64,000 bases of DNA from Strigamia acuminata (GCA_949358305.1 OX442314.1:30303118-30367117); one strand, 5' to 3'. Positions 41,399 through 54,300 are shown, numbered from the stretch's first letter. The notes: a model not told the origin generated them from the sequence alone. Program-made: numbers and translations.

Positions 41399-41850
41399 TT
41401 AGACTTCTATAAACCTGATGTTTAGAAAGTCTATTAAAACGGTCATGTCCGTCTGTCCGTCCGTATCCATATCTCAAAAATTATAGCAGGTAGAGCCAAA
41501 CGGGCAACGGCAATGAACTCAGCACACCTGTATTAGGTTAATAAGGTCTTTTTGTATTTTTCCGACCTCCGGTTTAATTAATAAACTGGTTTTACTAGAC
41601 TTTTAGCCGTCTATTACAGACTGATACCGGAAATGACGTATTATATTACATCAATGGTCAGCTCCTATTGGCTGTAACCACACAACGTTTATCGGACGTA
41701 TCAAAATGCGCGTGTTACGTCCTCTGGCGACGTGTTGTCGCCCGTCTGTGCATTTCTCGAACCTGAAAACTCCACATCGTTTTCTTTTATTTTGGTATTT
41801 TATTTAGGGACAGACGGACAGAAAAGTGCAGAAGGGGTTTAGAAGTCTAA
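41399..41850. mobile_element. Long relative of the TTAGACTTCTAAACC element
   Basis: The element starts TTAGACTTCTATAAACC and ends GGGGTTTAGAAGTCTAA. It shares internal words with 6802-7125 in the reverse sense (ACGGTCATGTCCGTCTG, TTTTTCCGACCTCCGG) and carries extra sequence with two GACGGACAGA-type motifs. No transposase. Confidence 0.7.
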
Positions 41851-42433
41851 GATGTAATTCTTCCATGCATTACAGATATTTACTTGTTCTTCTCTTGCTG
41901 CTAACGGTAAGTGTTCGAGCTTCGACATTTCAAAGTTGCAGTGCAATGCAGGATAAAGATGTTAATTTTTAGGCTTTTGCATAGTCAAATGGCAGATACC
42001 CCTGTAATGCAAGGGCAAGGTGATCAGGTTTTGGAAGTAAAAAGCCGGGACACCCGTTAGCGGAACAAAATTGGGGAACCGGAAACAATCTCTCTGCGGC
42101 TTCCTTCGAATGCTGGAATCAGAACTGCCAACGTATTTCGGTTGAAATGTAAACCAGTGTTCTTTGGTGTAAACATTTTAAACTCCATCTTGTTCTTAAT
42201 AATCAAGAAGTCGTTGACTTTAACGTGTATAATTTTGACACAAATTAAACCAATTAAACTACTCTTCCGAGCAATTGATCGATTTTTAAAATCCGAGACG
42301 TTTTTCCATCCCGAGAAATTTTTCGGGACACGAGACAAAGCATCCAAAACTGGGAAGTCTGGTCACCCAGTACGAGGGGCAGATTGACCATATACGGGTG
42401 ATCGAGCAAGTCTCGACAGACCGTCTTTTAGAT

Positions 42434-42606
42434 CAGGGCTTCTTAAACCTTTTCCACTCGCGACCCCTTTTTGCCCGAGAAATTTTTATGCGTGTCATCT
42501 AGCGCGAAAAAAATCAACCGCGAAACGAATCTACCGCGACTATGGAAACTGCGACTACGTATATTTTAGGTTTAATTCCTAAGAAGGGCTAACAACATTT
42601 CTTATG
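42434..42606. mobile_element. Nested transposon ends (hAT-like and CTACCGCGAC family)
   Basis: CAGGGCTTCTTAAACCTTTT followed by CACTCGCGACCCC resembles hAT termini. It runs straight into CATCTAGCGCG and CTACCGCGAC, the end of the family also seen at 6284 and 60644, stopping after AAGAAGGGCTAACAAC. Both are fragments. Confidence 0.45.
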
Positions 42607-42629
42607 CGTATCACTTTAGTTTTATTAAA

Positions 42630-42806
42630 AAGAATTAAATGACAATATTAAAATACGCTCGTCTTTCCAAAGGCCTTTCCAAATAGATTAGCATAAAAGA
42701 CTGGTTGAATTCACAAAACATTACAAACCACTGAAGATGGCTGGGAACAGCCGAAATGCCTTTTGAAAGACGTGCGTATTTTAATTGTCATTTAATTCTT
42801 TTTAAT
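42630..42806. repeat. Inverted repeat around CTGAAGATGGCTGGG
   Basis: AAAGAATTAAATGACAATAT near 42630 returns as its complement near 42775-42806 (ATTGTCATTTAATTCTTTTT). The arms are about 30 bp and flank about 110 bp that includes CTGAAGATGGCTGGGAACAG and CCGAAATGCC. It may be a mobile-element fragment. Confidence 0.6.
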
Positions 42807-44749
42807 AATAATGGTCATTATACCCCATGAGGAGTCGGTGATGGGAGAAAAGTCTACACCTTTATAATTAAAAATAAGTATAAAAGCAAATTTTATTCCA
42901 AAACATAAATAATTGAAAGGAAAGAACAACACAATTCCAAATAAAAAATCAAAAAACAAAAAAAACAATACTCTTCTTTGTAACTTTTAAAATAGACCCA
43001 CAAAAAACTCAATTTATCCAGACTTTGATCCCCAAACAACACCTCTGCATTCTATGACCTCTCACAGTCTCACAATATACATGTATTGTAAAACATCACG
43101 AGTGCAAGCAGCGACAGAGTAGCGAATGACAGCCAAGTATCATTAAACCAAGGTTTATAGTCAATTAAATCACTCGTAAGATCCACCGAAAACGTCTCTC
43201 AAACCTCTCCGCACTCTTCTTTGAATCGCACGGTGAAATGAAATCCGATTAAAACCTCCACGACCCTTTCTCCCTTTTATTCCCAGCGATGGCGATGGCG
43301 GCGGTCGTCGTTATGATAAAAAATTGAAAGATCATGTGACGCGATATGAAGGAATGTGATTGGCTGGCGCAGTTTAAAGCGTATACCATAAAAAGACGCA
43401 AAAAGCTGGTCGGTTGAATAGTGAACTGAGAAGCCGTGCTCGGATAGCGGTTCGTAAATTACCACTCGAAACCATCTGGCGGTGTAATAGGCAACCGACT
43501 ACCAATTACATACTCGCCATTAGAATCTAACCTAAGGCCATGGTGTCCTTTTAACTAGAGATGAGCAAATAAATAATAGTATAGTTTAAGTATGTGAGTG
43601 AAAAGTCTGGAAAAATTAGTCTGGTAATGAGTTGGATTGGTGTCGAATAGCAGCCGGAACAGATGCTCACGGAGATTGGACATTGGACAGGAAAAATTAT
43701 GTTTTATGTAGGATGTTAGTGCCGAAAACTGAACTGGGAAACAAAATATTGGAAATTTCATCTGTTTAAACTCTCTCCTTTGGTTTTGAGAAAGAAAAAC
43801 AATGGTGGGAAGAAGGGGAATTGAAATTAAACTGGATGTGTGGGAATGTTTAGCATTTTTTGAGATTTCCAGTTCAGTTATAAATTCAAAAATGAACTAG
43901 AAAAAAGAAATATTTAATAAATTTCATTGGATACCAATACCAACAAAATATTAGTTTCTGTGTCTGTGGTTTTTCGTGTTTTTCAACTAGCAAATTGTGG
44001 CTCACTTGTTTGAGCAGAATTATGGCTTTACTCACGTTTTATGAGGTGGATGCATCGCCTGAATGCAGTGTGGCGATTGGAAAGTTTGACCCCGCGATCC
44101 AATAACTTTTGTGACAGCCATTTTGAATCTGATTGTGGAAGCTAAAACCTGACATTGGTAAACCACTTCAAAATCAACTCCAGCGTGGTTTTTGTTTTTG
44201 CAGTTTTTAATGATGGGTTTTGACTGATTTTGATGTCCATTTTGTTTGCAGAAACTCCATCAACCGTAAAAACAAACGCTTTGAATGCACCAAACGTGAA
44301 AAGAAGAAAAATTGAAATGAAACGGGACTCGCACGTATCGTAAGTTTTCCATTTTGAAAAAAAAAAAAAAATTTCAGTTCACTTTTGAATTCAAAACTGA
44401 ACTGGAAAATAAATTTCACCATTACTAACCATATACTAACAAAACAATAATTACATTCAAAGTGTCTATTTATGTGGTTTTTGGTGTTACTGTACAAACG
44501 GTAAAAACAGAATACGAAAACAGGCTCAACTGTGCGTGAAACATTAGAACAATCGGAAGTTATCGTCCCCGATCTAACCAACACGTCAGCCATCTTGAAT
44601 TCGGTTGTAAAAACTAAAACCAGGCATAAACGAAAAAAAAACAAACAAAAACCATGAATTGACCAACAAAATTTAATAATAACCTTAAAACAAGACAAAA
44701 ATGACACAAAACAGTAAGGAATTAATTCACCCCGTAGTATTTCCCACCT
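42807..44749. other. Spacer downstream of Pox meso, no gene seen
   Basis: AT-rich sequence. A block at 43260-43520 has promoter-like words (GATTGGCTGG CCAAT-type box, CCATAAAAAG TATA-like box about 20 bp later) but no downstream frame follows it. Two related segments at 43860-44110 and 44380-44600 share words such as CAGTT(C/T)A...TTCAAAA(A/C)TGAACT and may be diverged copies of one repeat. Confidence 0.35.
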
Positions 44750-46916
44750 TCACAACGCACTTTGAGCACTCAAGGAATGTCCACCGCCCACCACCGACTG
44801 AAATCCAGAACTCCCCTGCCCGGACAGGTACATGTAGTAATTATAGTTTTGCTCACCAACACTCGACTGGCCGCTGCAATGCGTAGCCGGCCTGAAACCC
44901 ATCGAGAGTATGTCGGGCCAACTCCTCGCCGGGCCCTGCGCGCCCTGCGCCGGCGCAACGGACGTTTGATGCGGGTAGGGATAGAGCACTTGGTGGTGAT
45001 GGTGGTGATGGTGCGGCGCAAACAGATGCGCGGCGGCGCCCTGCGACTTGTTTTCGGCGTGGTGGTGGTGCAGGAGGACGCCGATCTTGTTGCGGAGGAT
45101 CCTCGAGATGGAACTGACCGAGGGCACGTTGTATTTGTCGCAAACGCCGTCCGAGAGGAGTCTGTCGCGGATTTCCCAGGCGAAGATGCCGGGGTCCTTT
45201 TGTTTGAGCTCCTTGATGTAGGAGACGACTTTGGGGGTCGTGACGCGCGGTTTGGAGCCGCCGATGGCGCCGGGAAGGATGGAGCCGGTCTCGTGGTAGC
45301 GGGCGAGGATTTTGGACACGCAGCCGTGGGAGACGCGGAGTTGGCGGGAGATGTCGCACGGGCGGATGCCGAGTTGGGCGAGTTCGACGATGCGGAGGCG
45401 GATGGCGTTGGGCAGCGGGCGGCCGTTGACGAAGACGCCGCCGAGTTGGTTGACTTCGCCGTACGATTGGATTTGTGTTGATTCTGGATTGAGAGGAAGA
45501 AAGTGAAGTTTTTTTTAGTTTTTGGTTTTTTTTTTGGTGGATTTTGGTTGGGGATTTGAAAATTTTGGGTGGGTTTGGGTGGAAGTGGGAAAAAGTCTTT
45601 TTGGGGATTTTTTTTAATTAAATATGGAAGATTTTTGGGGGAAATTTATTGAAAAATTAAAAATTGTTTGGAAATTTTATTCGAATGGTTAAAAATGTTT
45701 GGGAATTTTTATTTGAAAAATGGATAAAAGTTTTAAAATTTCTTTCGTCAACTGATAATTTTCGTAAAATTTTCTTGAAAAGTTGATAAATTGTGCGAGA
45801 TTTGAAAAAAATTTCAAAAAAATCGTCCAAAGGTGGTCAATTTATAGGAAAAGTTATCCTAAAGTGGAAAGTTTATAGGAAAAATGATCCAAAAGTGGAC
45901 AATTTATAGCAAAATCATCCAAAAATGGACAATTTGGAGGAAAAATCCTCCTAAAGTGGACAATTTGGAGGAAAAATCATTCATAAATAGACAATTTATA
46001 GGAAAAATTATCCAAAAATGGACAATTTTTAGCAAAAATCATCCAAAAAATGGACAATTTATAGGAAAAATTATCCAAAAATGGACAATTTTTAGCAAAA
46101 ATCATCCAAAAATGGACAATTTATAGCAAAAATTATCCAAAAATGGACAATTTATAGGAAAAATCATCCAAAAATGGACAATTTTGAGGAAAAATCCTCC
46201 TAAAGTGGACAATTTGTTGGTAAACTTCATTCAAACCGAAAAAATATCCTAAAATGCCCTTCAAAAACTGAGAAAATGAGATGTTAGTTCTCTTAAATAA
46301 AATTCCCAACAAACACAAACAAAAAAATTAATTTTTTACCCAATCATTCCAACTTATCATTTGATTCCACACGACCATTCCTCACCAACAAATTCCAAAC
46401 ACTATACAAAACACAATCAATTCCCCTCAGAAATCACTAAAAATCCTTCACAAATCATCCATCCTCCCTCACTCCCATTCCCACACATCGACACACAACA
46501 ATTCCATACAACTATTATACAAAACTCCCATAACATCCCATAAAAACACACCACACAACTATAAAACCCCACCAAACCAACATATTTCCCACGAATTACA
46601 ACAAAAACCCAAACAAAATTCTCCACCCAAAATTAACCCTAAATCCCAAACCCAAACCAAGCAAAACCCAAACCAAAATTCACATCCCACCAAACAAACT
46701 CAAAAAATCCTAAAACCCCTTAAATCCATCCACAAAAAAATCCAAAACCCTCCATAAACCCCCAAAAAACCTAAAAAACCCTGCAAAACCCTCCAAAAGC
46801 CAAAAGCCAAGCGTTTGCAATCGAGATCGGCGACGAACAGTGTTGACAATCGATTTGTAGCGGCTGCTGAAGCCCAATGAATTTCTGCCATGCTCAAATG
46901 ATGAGTACTCACCCAT
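44750..46916 (-). CDS. Poxm: Pax1/9-type paired-box factor (Pox meso)
   Basis: This is a paired-domain transcription factor of the Pax1/Pax9 group, in insects Pox meso, which acts in mesoderm and muscle patterning. Exon 2 is 45483-44750. Exon 1 contributes only ATG G (46916-46913) before a strong GTGAGT donor. Together they give 245 aa beginning [14 protein letters not shown]. The paired domain runs from about residue 9 to 135 with [69 protein letters not shown] and [14 protein letters not shown], all intact. No homeodomain follows, as expected for this group. WPDILSMGF resembles the octapeptide repressor motif, a His-rich stretch (HHHHHHHQ) lies between, and [10 protein letters not shown] matches the Pox meso C-terminus. 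The exon is GC-rich in AT-rich DNA. The intron (45484-46912) contains a minisatellite. Confidence 0.95.
45840..46215. repeat. About 31-bp minisatellite, Pox meso intron
   Basis: About eleven copies of AAAAATGGACAATTTATAGG followed by AAAAATTATCC or AAAAATCCTCC. Copy length varies by a base or two. Non-coding. Confidence 0.85.
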
Positions 46917-48115
46917 ATTGACTGCGTCACGCTTGCCGATGAAGATACAGCCACAGAATGTTTAGACCGAGTTTCGCATGAGATCTGCCTGCCCTGCCCT
47001 GTCCTGCCTCCCTTCGCGGCTCCGCCCCACCGCTGCTCCAACCCCATTGGCTCGACTCGACGACCCATTTGAGCTCCCCGGTTCCGCCTTTGCCGATTAC
47101 CGACGCTTAATATCATTATTATTAACGATTTATCGCCAAACGTTTACGACCCCGTCGTAAAAATCCAATTTTCAATTCATGGGGTCGCGAGTCCAATTTT
47201 TTTATTTTTAATTTAAATTTTAAATTTTAAATTTTAAATTATTAAAAAAAAAAATAATTTTTTTTTTTTAATTTTTTGTGATTTTGGACTTTCGTGGAAC
47301 CCAATTGACCACCCAAGTCAACTCCCACTGGACCGGAGTCGCTGGACATCCCCAAATGGTCAATCATTAGTCTCACTCATCATGTGGTCAACGAGATAAG
47401 GAGGACGTGTTGTGAAAACGATCTCGGTGAAGTGACGAAATGTCAAGTGTAGTTTGGTGGCAAAAGCGAGGAAAGTGGATTCCGCTTTTGGTTAAATGGG
47501 GAAAATCATCAATCAATCTTTTTGAGCGATTTTTCGAAGAGAAAACAGGCGCTGTCATAAGCCGGGTCCGGGGTAGTTTCGGGGGGGCTTATGGCATTTT
47601 TTAAACGCGTTTGTCGGAAATTTGGGTAATTGGCTGCGAGTTGTGAAGAAAAACTGACTCATCCGATGCGACATGTCCGAGGAATGGCTTCATTTAAATT
47701 GTTTACTAAAATAGAGATTTGGCAAGAGATATGTGCGCTGTTTTGTTCTTGGTTGTTTGTGGGATTAAATGAGGAGTTTTTGATTATTTTGTTTGGTATT
47801 AATTGGTTGTTTTTGTTGGCCAGCTGGAGCGGGTTAGTGGATGGGCTTTTGAAAACACACCTGCGTGTAGTGTTATGGATATCGTTATCATTGTGATTCT
47901 TTGGGGCCCTTTGGGTTTGGGGATTTGGAATTTGTAGTCAAAGAGTTTAAGTGGGGTAATGTATGGAAATGAGGTTGGGAATTGGGTATTAAGTTGGTAA
48001 TTTATTGGTGTGGTGTTTTTTTTTTTTTTTTTTTTTTTTTTGGTGGTGTGGAATATTTATATTTATTTTTGTGGATTATAGGGCTGGGATGTGGGGTGAT
48101 GTGATTTTTGGGAGG
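46917..48115 (-). promoter_or_regulatory. Pox meso 5' UTR and upstream region
   Basis: The sequence just upstream (46917-47110) is GC-richer and may be the 5' UTR or promoter. Beyond it is AT-rich sequence with A/T runs at 47200-47280 and a T run at 48017-48041. A plus-strand open frame near 47630-47896 has no recognisable features and I do not support it. Confidence 0.35.
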
Positions 48116-49010
48116 GGGAATTGACAATTTTATAAGGAAATTGGAAGTTTTATAAGAAAATTGGGAATTTTGTAAGGAAATTGGAAATTTCACAAGAAAA
48201 TTAAGAAAAATCTTAAGAAAATTGAGAATTTCTTAAGAAAATTGGAAATTTCACAAGAAAATTAAGAAAAATCTTAAGAAAATTGAGAATTTCTTAAGAA
48301 AATTGGAAATTTCACAAGAAAATTAAGAAAAATCTTAAGAAAATTGAGAATTTCTTAAGAAAATTGAGAATTCCTTAAGAAAATTGAAAATCTTACATAA
48401 CAATTGAGAATTTCTTAATAAATTCCAAAATTTTATAATAAAATCCAAAATTTCATAACAAAATTCAAAATTCATTCATACAATCCGAAATTTTATAACA
48501 AAATTCTAAATTTCATAATAAAATCCAAAATTTCATAATAAAATCCAAAATTTCATTATAAAAATCCAAAATTTCATAACAAAGTCCAAAATTTTATAAT
48601 AAAATCCAAAATTTCATAATAAAATCCAACATTTCATAATAAAATCCAAAATTTCATAATAAAATTCAAAATTTCATAACAAAATCCGAAATTTCATAAT
48701 AAAATCCAAAATTTTATAACAAAATTCAAAATTGATTCATACAATCCAAAATTTCATAACAAAATTCAAAATTTATTCACACAATTCAAAATTCATTCAC
48801 ACAATCCAAACTTTCATAACAAAATTCATTCACACAACCCAAAATTTCATAACAAAATTCAAAATTCATTCGCACAACTCAAAATTCCATAACAAAATTC
48901 AAAATTCATTCGCACAACCCAAAATTTCATAACAAAATTCAAAATTCATTCACACAAATCCAAAATTTCATAAGAAAAATCCAAATTCCATAACAAAATT
49001 TCATAACATT
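48116..49010. repeat. 20-21 bp minisatellite, two block types
   Basis: The first part (about 48120-48400) repeats AAAATTGAGAATTTCTTAAG and related words. The second (48420-49000) repeats ATAATAAAATCCAAAATTTC with variants carrying AACAAAATTC and CATTCACACAA. Both have a period near 20 bp but are irregular. Confidence 0.85.
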
Positions 49011-50530
49011 GCTATGATACCCCAATGTCTAACGGCAAAAGCTTTTAAAACAACATTTGCATGTTTAAATTCCAAATTTAGTGTACAAATTTATTACACC
49101 TATCTAATCAATTTAATTTTTCTTTCCTCAATCACCAACATTAAAAATACCTCCTCATTAATCTTTTCATTCCTAACTACAGCACGATACCCAAAAACAA
49201 ACAAAACATATTTCTAATTACAATTCATCCTCCGATTCGATTCAAACCACCGAACGAGACAGCCACAGACTTGCGCCCCTGTTGTCAAAATAAAGCACAC
49301 ATGTAACAGTTAAACATTTAAACTAGTGTAGCAACAACAGTCAAGCAAGTCAACTGACAAACTGTTTCCTGTCCAAATATGTACCCACTCACCCCGAATA
49401 AACACGAAAACGAACACACTCAATGGCCACAAAATGTCAAAATAAAAAAAATTTAATTTTACACTTTCATAATTCTTAAAAATCTTATATTTTAAATTTT
49501 TTTTTTGAAAACCATTTTTTTCGGGACTAGTTTCGTTCCTTTCATGCTCCAATCCCCCGACACGAAATAAACAAGCCAAAAAACGCATTTTTCCCCCGCT
49601 CCGGTATTATTCTCATTCATCGTAAACTCGAGAGGCGGAGCACGGCGATGCAAGCAGCAACAAGCCGTGAAAAACGCGTCGATCGTCCGCATGGTTTTGC
49701 ACGCATCACCGGTCAAGCACAGCAGAATGACAGAGGCGGCTTCCCGCGGCAAGACACGCGCGCTGTACAGTCGGCACTCGGCTCCTTGAGCTTGTGATGA
49801 ATGAAAAGGAGTTGCGATGAGCGAAACGAGGTGGGATTTATGAGTTTTCAGCATTTTTTTTTTCCCTTCGCCTTTTACTTTTTTCCCAGCAATCGTTTCT
49901 TTTTGCACATGCATCGAATGACAACAGATGGCGTTACCACTATGGGTTAAGATAATGCTAGTTTGTTGTATCCAAACAGATGCGGATATTTTCTCGGTTG
50001 TATTACAGGAGTTTCGGTTGTAAGCAGTTGGGAAATGGGAGAAAAAGGCTAAAAATAACGCGGGAATTTTGCAATTTTTGATTTTTTTTTCCGGTTTTAT
50101 TTTATTTTATTTTTTTGTTTGTGGTTTTTGGTTTTTTGGTGACGTAAGAGCGACATCTGGAGGCCGATGTGACTTGTGGAGTCGATTCGATGCAGACAGA
50201 ATTAGGACTGCGATGGGTTGTGAAGATTTTCCAGTTTGTTAGGGTATAAAACATCGATTTTCTGCGGGAAATGTTTCATTTTGTTTGCGTTAATTTTTTT
50301 TTGTAATTGGTCGAGATAGTGCATGGTAAATTAAGGGGAAATTTTGTCTAAAAAGGGTTCATTTACTGAAGAAGAAAATAATAAAGAATTATCTTTTATG
50401 CGTATAAAAACACATTTTTTGTAAATAATTTTTAATATTACGCTTAAAAGTACGATGTTTTGAGCTTGAATGTACTGCAACTGCAAAAAATTGTATTTTA
50501 CTGCCTAAAAATGCATCGAACTGCATAAAT
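49011..50530. other. Spacer, no supported gene
   Basis: The block 49590-49960 is GC-richer and CpG-bearing and could be a promoter or a decayed exon. A minus-strand frame of 140 codons through it lacks recognisable motifs and is not called. The rest is AT-rich. Confidence 0.3.
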
Positions 50531-50539
50531 AATGCATTG

Positions 50540-50800
50540 AACTGCATAAAGATAGCATTTTCTACACAGAAATTGCATTTTTCTGCACAGAAATTGCATT
50601 TTTCTGCACAGAAATTGCATTTTTCTGCACAGAAATTGCATTTTTCTGCACAGAAATTGCATTTTTCTGCACAGAAATTGCATTTTTCTGCACAGAAATT
50701 GCATTTTTCTGCACAGAAATTGTTTTTTTCTGCACAGAAATTGCATTTTTCTGCACAGAAATTGCATTTTTCTGCACAGAAATTGCATTTTCCTGCATAG
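50540..50800. repeat. 21-bp minisatellite with palindromic unit
   Basis: About twelve nearly perfect copies of TTTCTGCACAGAAATTGCATT. The core TTTCTG-CA-CAGAAA is a palindrome in every copy. Diverged copies with TTGCATCATCCTGCATAAAA continue to about 51060, next to the retrotransposon. Confidence 0.92.
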
Positions 50801-51092
50801 AAATGCCATTTTCCTCCATAATGTCGTAATTACATTATCTTGCATAAAAAAATTGCATCATCCTGCATAAAAAAATTGCATCATCCTGCATAAAAATTGC
50901 ATTTTTTGTCATCTAAATCGCTTCTTTCTGAAAATTGCATTTCCTGACAAAAAATTTATTTTATTTGCATAAAAATTGCATTTTTTGTCACATAAATCGC
51001 TTCTTTCTGAAAATTGCAATTCCTGACAAAAAATTTATTTATTTGCATAAAAATTCATTTTCCTGCTTAAAACAGCATTTTTTTAACCATCT

Positions 51093-51358
51093 TGTGTCAT
51101 CTGTATGTGTGATCCACTTATAGATTTATACTTGAAGATTTGGGGCCGAAATAGAATGCCATGTCTTTGGGCATGGCATTAGTGAGATGTTTCTTGAAAG
51201 AGATTTTGAGTCAGACTGTTTATTTAATATTCGGAAAAGGTAATAACAATTTGGTTGTCAGGGTTGTGAGCCTGACAACCAAGTAATTGTTCAATATTGT
51301 GAAATCGGATACAATGGTATTTGATAATGTGTATAATCAACAATGTCGGTATGCGACA
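51093..51358 (-). repeat. 3' LTR
   Basis: 266 bp. In element orientation it starts TGTCGCATACC and ends GATGACACA. It is preceded by a polypurine tract and matches the 5' LTR along its whole length. Confidence 0.95.
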
Positions 51359-51370
51359 CCCTTCCCCCCT
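51359..51370 (-). promoter_or_regulatory. Polypurine tract
   Basis: AGGGGGGAAGGG in element orientation, directly before the 3' LTR, is the expected plus-strand DNA primer. Its first bases overlap the TAG stop codon of the polyprotein. Confidence 0.85.
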
Positions 51371-54300
51371 ATTGTTTAGGCACATTCTGCTTCGGGTGTC
51401 CAGGTAGTTGTTTGAGCCTCTCAGATCTGCGCAATGATGTGGTGTCAGGTGGACCGGTGGGCTGAGCTGGAGGCTGCTGGTCTTTTTGCAGTATGGCACG
51501 CAGGCGCTGTGTAAGCAAAGCCGGATCAAGCAGAACAGATGAAGTGGGCTGGACAGGTACAGGTGTGGAGACTGTCGCGACCTGCGATGATGGTCCAGAC
51601 CCGCTGACCATTTGATCCGGAAATGTAGGAGCTTGACGATCGGCATCTAATATTAGTCTAACTAATGATGATGAGGGTCGAATTGATGGAGATAAAGGTG
51701 ATTCATGAGGTGAATTAGGGGGGGTGGAACTGGATGAAAGATGTAGTTCAGCAGATAAATTTCCTGAAGAGTTTCCTGCCGAGGTATGAGGTGAAGTGAA
51801 AGCAGATGAAAGTGGTGAGCTGGAAACAGATGCCTGAGTTGCAGGTAAAACAGTAGGCCGGGGTCTCGCAGCAAAATCTATCGCGGCACCACCATGGGGG
51901 GCCAAGGTATTAGATGGTAAGAGAATGGCTGGTAGGGCGCGCGTAGAGGGAGGCGCTGTGGTTGCCGGGGTTAAGGTGGAGGGGAGGCTGAGGGTTTCCC
52001 CCTGAAATTTGCGCAAATGGTTTAAATGTCGAATGATGACCTCCCCGGAGTCGGTACGAATCTCATATACCACTTCACCCCGCACAGCAATCACTGAACC
52101 CCTAGCCCACTTGAACGAGCGCGCGAGAAAAACTCGATACCAGACAGGCGCCCCAATAGGGAGGCGCAAAGCTGAAGGCACAACCGCCCCAGGCGACCGG
52201 AGGTGGGTCGCGACCGCCCAAGACCGAACCAACTGATGCCACACATCGGCAATTTGGCGATTAAAAAGGCGAACGGATGGAGAGACCCCGTCCAGTCTAG
52301 AAGGAGTGGCGTGTTGGGTCATCAAGATACGAGGAATGACCAAGTCCCATCTATTGGATGAGGCACGAGATAACTGCTCCTTTGTCCACCGCACAGCACG
52401 CTCGGCTTGACCATTAGACCAAGGGCTGTACGGTGGAGAAAACAAATGCTTAACATGATTGGCCCGGGTGAACTCCCCCATCTCGGCGGAGCTAAACTGG
52501 GGACCATTGTCCGTGACCAGGACCCGAGGCAACCCGTGGGTGGCAAAAAGTCGCCGTAAAACCGTAATGATGGCAGCGGATACGGTAGTCCGCATGGCCG
52601 CAACCTCTATCCAGGCAGAAAACGCATCAACCACGACCAAAAACATAGTGCCGTGGAGAGGCCCGGCCAAATCGGCGTGAATCCTATCCCAGGGGCCGTC
52701 AGGGGCCGGCCAAGACACCAGTGGCGCGCGGGGAGACAGGGGACGCGTTTGTTGGCAGGGATGACACTGCGCCACGAATTGCTCGATATGACGAGACATG
52801 TCGGGCCACCAAACAAAAGGCCTGGCCCGGCGCTTCATCGCCACAATTCCCACATGATGGAAATGCAGGGATTGAAGCAAATCCGGGACCAGGAACAGTG
52901 GCACAATGACACGGTCGTTCACAAAAAGGAGCTGGTGCGCAAGAGACATCATTTGCCTGCGCTGCCAATAAGGTGACGGAACAGCAGCAGGACGCAAAGC
53001 GGGCCAAGAAGCGGTGACGTAAGACGCCAAAGACTGGAGAAGGGGGTCGGCCAAAGTGGCCTGAACCAAACGTTCCCTGGTAATATATGCGGAGCCAGAC
53101 GCAGACAACATTCGGATGTCGGTAGGGTAAGCGGCATCAAACTCAGCCGCCGGCACATCTGGGGCGGGCAATGGAAGACGACTCAAAGCATCCGCCTCTC
53201 TCAGCTGAGCACCGGGTCTATATATCAAGGCATAATGGTAGGTGCTTAACAACAACGCCCACCTCAAGAGCCTAGGGCTGATGATATTTGGGATGGGTTT
53301 ATCAGGTCCCAGTATGCCAAGGAGGGGCTTATGATCGGTAAATATGGAAACGAAAGTGCCAGACAAGTGGCTATGGAATTTCTTTAACCCGAACACAATA
53401 GCCGCTGCCTCCTTGTCCAACTGAGCATAATTCTGCTCAGCTGAAGACAAGGTACGCGACGCATACGCAACAGGACGCTCTGAGCCATCACTAAATTTGT
53501 GTGCAAGGACGGCTCCAAGGCCATAAGGGGATGCATCACAAATTAACAATAGTGGTTTGGTCAAATCATAGTAGGTGAGAACCTCTGGCGAAGCTAAAAT
53601 GTCTTTTAGCTGTTGAAAAGCCGCCTGTTGCTTAGGGCCCCACACCCATTCCGCTTCCTTCTGCAAAAGCGCGTAGAGGGGAGCGGAGAGGTGGGCCATG
53701 CGCGGAACGTAGGAGGCATAGTATACGACCATGCCAAGAAAGGACTTGAGTGTGGTGACAGTTGTAGGTGAAGGGCAATTTAGCACAGCCTGCACCTTAG
53801 AAAGGGCAGGGGTGATGCCCTGCTGTGTCAAGAAATGGCCCAAATATTGGACACTTGTTTTCACCAATTGACACTTGTCATGCGAAACTCGCAAGCCCTT
53901 GTTGGCAAGTTTGTCGAACACTAGGACTAGAGTGTGGAGATGTAATTCCAGGGTTGGGGTCGCCACTAGTATGTCGTCTTGATAGACGGAAACCCAGGGC
54001 ACACCCCGAAAAATTCCATCCACTATGCGCTGGAAAATTCCGGAAGACGGTGCGGTGCCGAAAGGCAAGCGCGTAACCGCCATAAGACCTCGATGGGTGT
54101 TGACCGCCACCAGCAACGATGAGCGGACGGTTAGTGGTATTTGTTGATAAGCCTGCCTCAAGTCTAAGAGTGTAAAATACTTTGCGTTGGCCAGCCCGGC
54201 TAACAGGTCAGCGACCAATGGCAAGGGGTAGGGATCAGGGAGAATAAATCGATTAACGGTAGCTCTATAATCCCCACACAAACGCAAACCCCCATTGGCC

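Noticed and set aside
44762-45481. Plus-strand frame of 239 codons
   Set aside because: It lies exactly opposite the Pox meso paired-domain exon, whose protein is unmistakable.
47630-47896. Hydrophobic 88-codon plus-strand frame
   Set aside because: Composition follows the T-rich DNA, with no signal of coding constraint.
49492-49914. Minus-strand frame of 140 codons
   Set aside because: No recognisable motif, no splice context, and half of it is low-complexity sequence. Kept only as a GC-richer block.
50540-50800. CRISPR-like regular repeat
   Set aside because: The repeats are contiguous 21-bp units with no unique spacers, no cas genes, and the window is eukaryotic.
50498-50845. Repetitive QKLHFSA / CRKMQFL frames
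   Set aside because: Same reason: a 21-bp minisatellite read in frame.
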